From the NCBI GenBank assembly GCA_002426025.1, contig DINP01000063.1, positions 85,291 through 110,462 on the forward strand: a stretch of 25,172 bases of DNA, written 5' to 3'. The stretch comes from Bacteroidales bacterium UBA5537 (GTDB lineage: Bacteria > Bacteroidota > Bacteroidia > Bacteroidales > Lentimicrobiaceae). This document shows, piece by piece, positions 21,919 through 25,172 of this stretch. Numbering within the stretch: position 1 is the first letter of the stretch; every line of letters begins with the position of its first letter. A program made the position numbers and the translations under genes. The notes under the pieces were generated by a model that saw only the letters and a list, made by a program, of their open reading frames with translations, ran no database searches and was not told the DNA's origin.

Positions 21919-22010
21919 GAGTATTTGTTTGAAGTTGAAAAATTCTGCTTCAGGTTATTTTTAATAATCGGTTTTTTTCTCATTATCTTTAAAGTATAAA
22001 AACCTGATTT

Positions 22011-22493
22011 ATGGAACAGTTGAATCAAGAGCCGGAATGTTGTCCGAAGTTTGATCCGGCTCCCTGGCAGGACCAGGTTGCTGAATGGGACAACAAAAAG
22101 TTTATCCGCGACAAGGTGGCTACCTTTTTTTATATGCCTTTGAATTTTGGAGGTGCTATGAAACGGTTGAATAAAAAAGTGGAAGCCGCCGGTGTTGCAA
22201 TGCCTGATTATCTGTGTCTGTCGGATCATACTTCCAAATGGAATATGGACATCTATCTTGCCGTCGACAAGGAAATTCCAGGAACAGAAAATGTATCTAT
22301 GAGCGGTAAATTTTTCAGCAAGGTTTATGAAGGCTCATTCAGCGATACCGGCAAATGGATGACCGATTCGCAGAAAGCAGCAAAAGAAAGTGGTTTCGAT
22401 GTAAAGAAATGGTATATGTGGTACACAACCTGCCCGAAATGCGCTAAGAAATACGGCAAAAATTATGTTGTGATTCTTGGTAAGGTTGAATAA
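22011..22493 (+). CDS. conserved Cys-containing cytoplasmic protein, often named 'hydrolase', function unknown
   Basis: This 160-residue soluble protein has no signal peptide. It has an N-terminal ECCPKFDPAPWQDQVAEWDNK block and a C-terminal TTCPKCAKKYGKNYVVILG block; the CPKC pair with the ECC at residues 9-10 could bind a metal. Between them are FYMPLNFGGAM, the aromatic and acidic YLCLSDHTSKWNMDIYLAV, and MSGKFFSKVYEGSFSDTGKW. I recall proteins like it labelled hydrolase in databases without evidence, and cannot name a catalytic set. An effector-binding-like fold is an alternative. A near-match -7 box (TATCTTTA, 21984-21991) lies 19 bases before the ATG. It is likely a single-gene unit and clearly a real gene. 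Confidence 0.65.
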   Translation: MEQLNQEPECCPKFDPAPWQDQVAEWDNKKFIRDKVATFFYMPLNFGGAMKRLNKKVEAAGVAMPDYLCLSDHTSKWNMDIYLAVDKEIPGTENVSMSGKFFSKVYEGSFSDTGKWMTDSQKAAKESGFDVKKWYMWYTTCPKCAKKYGKNYVVILGKVE

Positions 22494-22540
22494 CTGCTTA
22501 TCTGTTTATAAATCATCAATAATTGCAATTAAATTTCTTT

Positions 22541-22561
22541 TTTTATCCGGGGCGGATAAAA
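22541..22561 (+). repeat. perfect 9-bp inverted repeat, candidate operator before the UbiA-like gene
   Basis: TTTTATCCG (22541-22549) and CGGATAAAA (22553-22561) are exact inverse copies around GGG. It has no T tract on either strand, so it is not a classic terminator. It ends 7 bases before the -7 box at 22569, just where a repressor or activator could bind. A mere mRNA hairpin is less likely, since it lies upstream of the predicted transcription start. Confidence 0.6.
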
Positions 22562-22568
22562 CACTGCT

Positions 22569-22576
22569 TATGTTTG
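22569..22576 (+). promoter_or_regulatory. -7 promoter box for the UbiA-like gene, near-leaderless
   Basis: TATGTTTG matches TAnnTTTG and ends 10 bases before the ATG at 22587. Transcription would begin within a few bases of the start codon. Confidence 0.6.
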
Positions 22577-22586
22577 TTATTCCTGA

Positions 22587-23450
22587 ATGAAAATTATTTT
22601 TTCGTTAATCTACCTGCTGTTTATTGATGGTTTTATGCTGGTTTCACTGGCAGTAGTAGCATTGGCTATGGCCACGCAGGCAGTGGTTTATCAGGAACTT
22701 ACTTTTCAGCCACTATACCTGCTATTGTTTACAGGCACCCTGTCGGCCTACAACTGGCATCGGCTGGTAAAAACCAAACAGGCAGAAAACCCTCTAAACC
22801 GGGTCCGGTATCTGCGAAAAAACCGCCTGCCGCTTCTTATGTTGCTGTTTTCACTTCCGGTACTTTTATTGTCACTGTTTTATGTTAACCGGATTATCCT
22901 TATTATCCTCGCCCCACTTGCATTTGTTACCTTCCTCTACTCGCTGCCCACCCGGCTCAAACTCTGGTTTTTTCCGGTAAGGAAAATCCCCTACATCAAG
23001 GTTTTTCTGGTTGCGTTGGCCTGGGCTGCGGCTACCGTAATTCTTCCCATTGCCGGAGATTTACTCACCCAGGATAAGACCACCGTGCTCCTGGCTCTTA
23101 CAGGATATTTTCTGCTGGTGCTGGCGGTTACCATTCCGTTCGATATCCGCGATATGGAAAGCGACAGGGCATTTGGTATTAAAACACTGCCGGTCGTATT
23201 TGGCATCCGGAAAAGCATCAACATTTCGATTGCAACTTCCCTGATGTTCTTTATGTCAGCCCTTGCACTGGGAATTTTGACAGGGAAGCTGTTTATCCCT
23301 GTAACGGCAATGATTACAGAGATCATTCTTGTGCCTTTGCTCTTATGCATTAAATGCAGCAAAAATCCGCTTTATCATGTTCTGGTTCTGGATGGTTTAT
23401 TATTGCTCTATGGTTTGATGATAGTGGCAGGAGTTTACTTTTTGGGATAA
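22587..23450 (+). CDS. divergent UbiA-family membrane protein
   Basis: This 287-residue inner-membrane protein has 8-9 hydrophobic segments. Its second aspartate motif is clear, TIPFDIRDMESDRAFGIKTLPVVFG, with Asp186, Asp189 and Asp193, as in UbiA prenyltransferases, which attach isoprenoid chains to aromatic acceptors. The first motif expected near residue 56 (NDxxDxxxD) is replaced by SAYNWHRLVKTK and has no aspartate. The usual diphosphate-Mg2+ binding pair is thus incomplete. It may be a member with another activity, or inactive. It starts near the transcription start behind a perfect inverted repeat, and the DUF1697 gene follows after 47 bases. The family is fairly sure; the activity is doubtful. 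Confidence 0.65.
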   Translation: MKIIFSLIYLLFIDGFMLVSLAVVALAMATQAVVYQELTFQPLYLLLFTGTLSAYNWHRLVKTKQAENPLNRVRYLRKNRLPLLMLLFSLPVLLLSLFYVNRIILIILAPLAFVTFLYSLPTRLKLWFFPVRKIPYIKVFLVALAWAAATVILPIAGDLLTQDKTTVLLALTGYFLLVLAVTIPFDIRDMESDRAFGIKTLPVVFGIRKSINISIATSLMFFMSALALGILTGKLFIPVTAMITEIILVPLLLCIKCSKNPLYHVLVLDGLLLLYGLMIVAGVYFLG

Positions 23451-23497
23451 TTACAGAATTTTGCAAACAACTATAATTAATAACCAACATTCTGATT

Positions 23498-24028
23498 ATG
23501 AAGACCTGTATTGCCTTTTTGCGCGGCATCAACGTAAGTGGAAAAAACCTGATTAAAATGGCTGAGCTTCGCAACACCCTTGTTGAAACAGGGCTACAGA
23601 ACATCAGAACCTATATACAAAGCGGAAATATTGTATTTGAGTCGGATGAGGCAGGTTATCGCCTGGCTGATCTGATTGCTGCGCAAATTCATACACAGTT
23701 TGGTTTCAATATTCCGGTAATAGTGCTTTTACAGGACGAACTCAGACTAATCAGGGATAATAATCCATTTATCGGAACAGATGGTATTATTGAAAAGCAA
23801 CTCTATGTCACGCTGCTTAGCTCCGTTCCAGAACAAGCCGTTGTTGACCATATATGCTCACTTGATTTCAGCCCCGATCAGTTGATTTTTGCCGGAAGGG
23901 CAATTTATTTGAACCTTGTAACCGGCGCCGCCAACACCAAAATAACCAATGCCCTTTTAGAGAAGAAACTCAAGGTAAATGCCACCGCACGAAACTGGAA
24001 TACGGTGATGAAGCTTTGTGAAATGTAG
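23498..24028 (+). CDS. DUF1697 family protein
   Basis: This 176-residue cytoplasmic protein begins MKTCIAFLRGINVSGKNLIKMAEL. It continues LVETGLQNIRTYIQSGNIVFES, IPVIVLLQDELRLIRDNNPF, EKQLYVTLLS and ends NTKITNALLEKKLKVNATARNWNTVMKLCEM. These are the standard blocks of DUF1697, in order and at the usual length. The family is widespread and its biochemical role unknown. It lies 47 bases after the UbiA-like gene and could be read with it, but no functional link is apparent. A perfect hairpin 57 bases after its stop may end its transcript or be a repeated element. Confidence 0.88.
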   Translation: MKTCIAFLRGINVSGKNLIKMAELRNTLVETGLQNIRTYIQSGNIVFESDEAGYRLADLIAAQIHTQFGFNIPVIVLLQDELRLIRDNNPFIGTDGIIEKQLYVTLLSSVPEQAVVDHICSLDFSPDQLIFAGRAIYLNLVTGAANTKITNALLEKKLKVNATARNWNTVMKLCEM

Positions 24029-24084
24029 AAACTAAAACACTGAGGTCCAATATAAATTGGATTAAATGAAGAAAATGATTTATA

Positions 24085-24113
24085 TATATCGTCCGCCTTA
24101 GGCGGACGATATA
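24085..24113. repeat. perfect 13-bp hairpin, REP-like intergenic element
   Basis: The arm at 24085-24097 (core CGTCCGCC) pairs perfectly with 24101-24113 (core GGCGGACG) around TTA. It stands between the convergent DUF1697 gene and the minus-strand gene ending at 24179, in AT-rich surroundings that lack a proper T tract. The GC-rich core in AT-rich DNA looks like short palindromes dispersed in many Bacteroidota genomes. Only one copy is in the window. Confidence 0.7.
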
Positions 24114-24178
24114 GTGATTTACCGGATAACAATGAAGCTATAATTAATTTCTCAAAAAAACTTATTAAAACGACTTCG

Positions 24179-24640
24179 CTATTTTGATGGTATATAAAAA
24201 CCAATTGAATACAAGAGCATTACGTCAGGTTGTTCAAAATCATCAGGCATGGCCGGACCCTCTGCTAGTGTTTTTCCGATTCCGATTTGACAGGTAAACC
24301 ATTTCTTACCTCTAAACACGAAATTTGGCCCGATCGCATTTTGCGCAAATGAATTTCCTATACCCTGATTCCAGTATTGTAGTGATAGAAATGAACTTCG
24401 GATCGTAGGCTTGAAATGATAATTTAATCCTGCACCGTAGCCAATAAATCCCATGCCAATCTGAATTCCGATATGATTGGTGATTAAAATCTCCAAATCT
24501 GCCCCGATCAGAGAACCTCCACCCTGAAGAACTCCAATTGTAAGGCTTTTTCTTTCCATAAATGAATACGCATTGTCCGTTTGCGCTAAAAGATCGATAG
24601 ATAATCCAAAAATCATAATAAAAATCAGGGCTTTCTTCAT
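24179..24640 (-). CDS. small exported outer-membrane-type protein
   Basis: This 153-residue protein has a signal peptide (MKKALIFIMIFGLSIDLLAQ). The mature part is rich in glycine, aromatics and alternating strands: LTIGVLQGGGSLIGADLEILITNHIGIQIGMGFIGYGAGLNYHF, SSFLSLQYWNQGIGN, GPNFVFRGKKWFTCQIGIGKTL and VMLLYSIGFYIPSK. This fits a small 6-8-strand barrel of the general porin-like kind, like others in this phylum. No family name can be given. The region is AT-richer than the core clusters. The 64-base gap to the next minus-strand gene allows co-transcription. The function is unknown. Confidence 0.65.
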   Translation of the reverse strand: MKKALIFIMIFGLSIDLLAQTDNAYSFMERKSLTIGVLQGGGSLIGADLEILITNHIGIQIGMGFIGYGAGLNYHFKPTIRSSFLSLQYWNQGIGNSFAQNAIGPNFVFRGKKWFTCQIGIGKTLAEGPAMPDDFEQPDVMLLYSIGFYIPSK

Positions 24641-24704
24641 TTTTTGAATTTGTTAAATGTGGATAATTATTTTTTCGATACTGGTATATAAACTGACCAA
24701 AGCT

Positions 24705-25172
24705 TTAGTTATCCTTGACAAAATCCTTCGGCAATTCCTTTAGAATTTGCACTAAACTATCGCCTTGAAAGAAATAGAGGCTGCCATAATATTCTCTGTT
24801 CTTTTCATTTATAGGTCTGTTTTTCAAGTCATTCTCAAAATACCTGGTGTACTTATAATTAAGCTTCTCATTGTAATAATTATTGTCCATAACAAACAGA
24901 ACATTGATTACCTCTTGTTTTAAGGTAGCATCAAGATTGGCAAATCCGTTCATTACCAGAAAAAGACTGTACCCGTTTTTTAAAGCAAAATCTTCGTAAA
25001 CCGATATTGGTTTACACAGATCTGATGAGCAGCCATTCGAAAATATATATACAATTGATTTATCGTGATTTTTTAATTCTTCCCTGAGTTGTTGCCCATT
25101 TATTTTGTAAATAAATTCCTTGTCAAGATTTTGGAAATCAACCAAATCAACAATGCTCTTTTTTTGAGCTTC
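24705..25172 (-). CDS. partial gene at the window edge, possible thioredoxin-like protein
   Basis: The reading frame is open through the last base of the window (EAQKKSIVDLVDFQN...), so the true start lies outside; the TTG at 25145 is only an internal codon. At least 155 residues are present. The block SIVYIFSNGCSSDLCKPISVYEDFALKNGYSLFLVMNGF resembles a thioredoxin-like fold with a CxxxxC spacing instead of CxxC. The rest, with LDATLKQEVINVLFVMDNNYYNEKL and YFENDLKNRPINEKNREYYGSLYFF, is not recognised. Bacteroidota lipoproteins of this kind sometimes sit in such regions. A signal peptide cannot be judged. The codons look real, and the function is unknown. Confidence 0.5.
   Translation of the reverse strand, partial: EAQKKSIVDLVDFQNLDKEFIYKINGQQLREELKNHDKSIVYIFSNGCSSDLCKPISVYEDFALKNGYSLFLVMNGFANLDATLKQEVINVLFVMDNNYYNEKLNYKYTRYFENDLKNRPINEKNREYYGSLYFFQGDSLVQILKELPKDFVKDN

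Noticed and set aside
22541..22561. The inverted repeat as a terminator for the gene ending at 22493
   Set aside because: No T tract follows the stem on the plus strand, and the minus side has no gene needing it. An operator-like role fits better.
22991..23362. 123-codon minus-strand frame opposite the UbiA-like gene
   Set aside because: The plus-strand protein carries the family Asp motif and membrane helices; the minus frame has no such features.
1..25172. CRISPR arrays, tRNA or rRNA genes, insertion sequences, phage or defence genes
   Set aside because: I scanned by eye for evenly spaced repeats, tRNA-like folds and transposase, integrase or nuclease motifs, and found none. Short RNA genes could escape such a reading.

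Overview
The window looks like chromosomal, mostly core-genome DNA from a member of the Bacteroidota, probably Bacteroidales or a close relative. Three things support this. Many genes are preceded by the Bacteroidota -7 promoter box TAnnTTTG (13 perfect copies placed sensibly) with almost no Shine-Dalgarno sequences. One secreted protein ends in a type IX secretion (T9SS) sorting domain. The gene order CBS-domain protein, NAD kinase, DUF6089-type outer-membrane protein, uppS, bamA, and two ompH/skp-like genes is, from memory, typical of this phylum. I see no rRNA, tRNA, CRISPR array, transposase, integrase or phage gene.

Layout. (1) 82-4673: a long QueA-like protein, a THEP1-type P-loop NTPase overlapping a MobA-like guanylyltransferase by 4 bp, a membrane protein resembling an ECF-transporter S unit joined to a T-like half, and TatC. 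(2) 4744-6239: a PspC-domain protein and a LiaF-like protein, ended by a clear terminator. (3) 6307-7852, minus strand: pdxJ followed by an alpha/beta hydrolase. (4) 7938-17215, plus strand: a small lipoprotein, then a large envelope-biogenesis block (CBS protein, one-POTRA BamA-superfamily barrel, NAD kinase, DUF6089 barrel, UppS, BamA, two periplasmic OmpH/Skp chaperones), ended by a terminator. (5) 17454-19830: a T9SS-secreted BNR-repeat protein and an unrecognised two-helix membrane protein. (6) 19941-20132, minus: a cold-shock protein with its own terminator. (7) 20533-24028: an NhaD-type Na+/H+ antiporter, a cysteine-containing conserved protein, a divergent UbiA-like membrane protein behind a perfect inverted repeat, and a DUF1697 protein. 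(8) 24029-25172: an AT-richer end with a REP-like perfect hairpin, a small outer-membrane-type protein and a gene cut by the window edge.

How the genes fit together. The central block is an outer-membrane assembly unit. UppS makes the undecaprenyl carrier for envelope polymers. The Skp-like chaperones carry unfolded barrels across the periplasm and BamA inserts them; the two other barrel proteins are probably clients or accessory factors. MobA and TatC lie close together, which would suit maturation and export of folded cofactor enzymes, but no molybdoenzyme is in view. I did not find a clear new defence or mobile system. The best leads are the NTPase/MobA/ECF-like cluster, the extra BamA-family protein, the operator-like repeat before a UbiA-like protein lacking its first Asp motif, and a leader hairpin before the DUF6089 gene.
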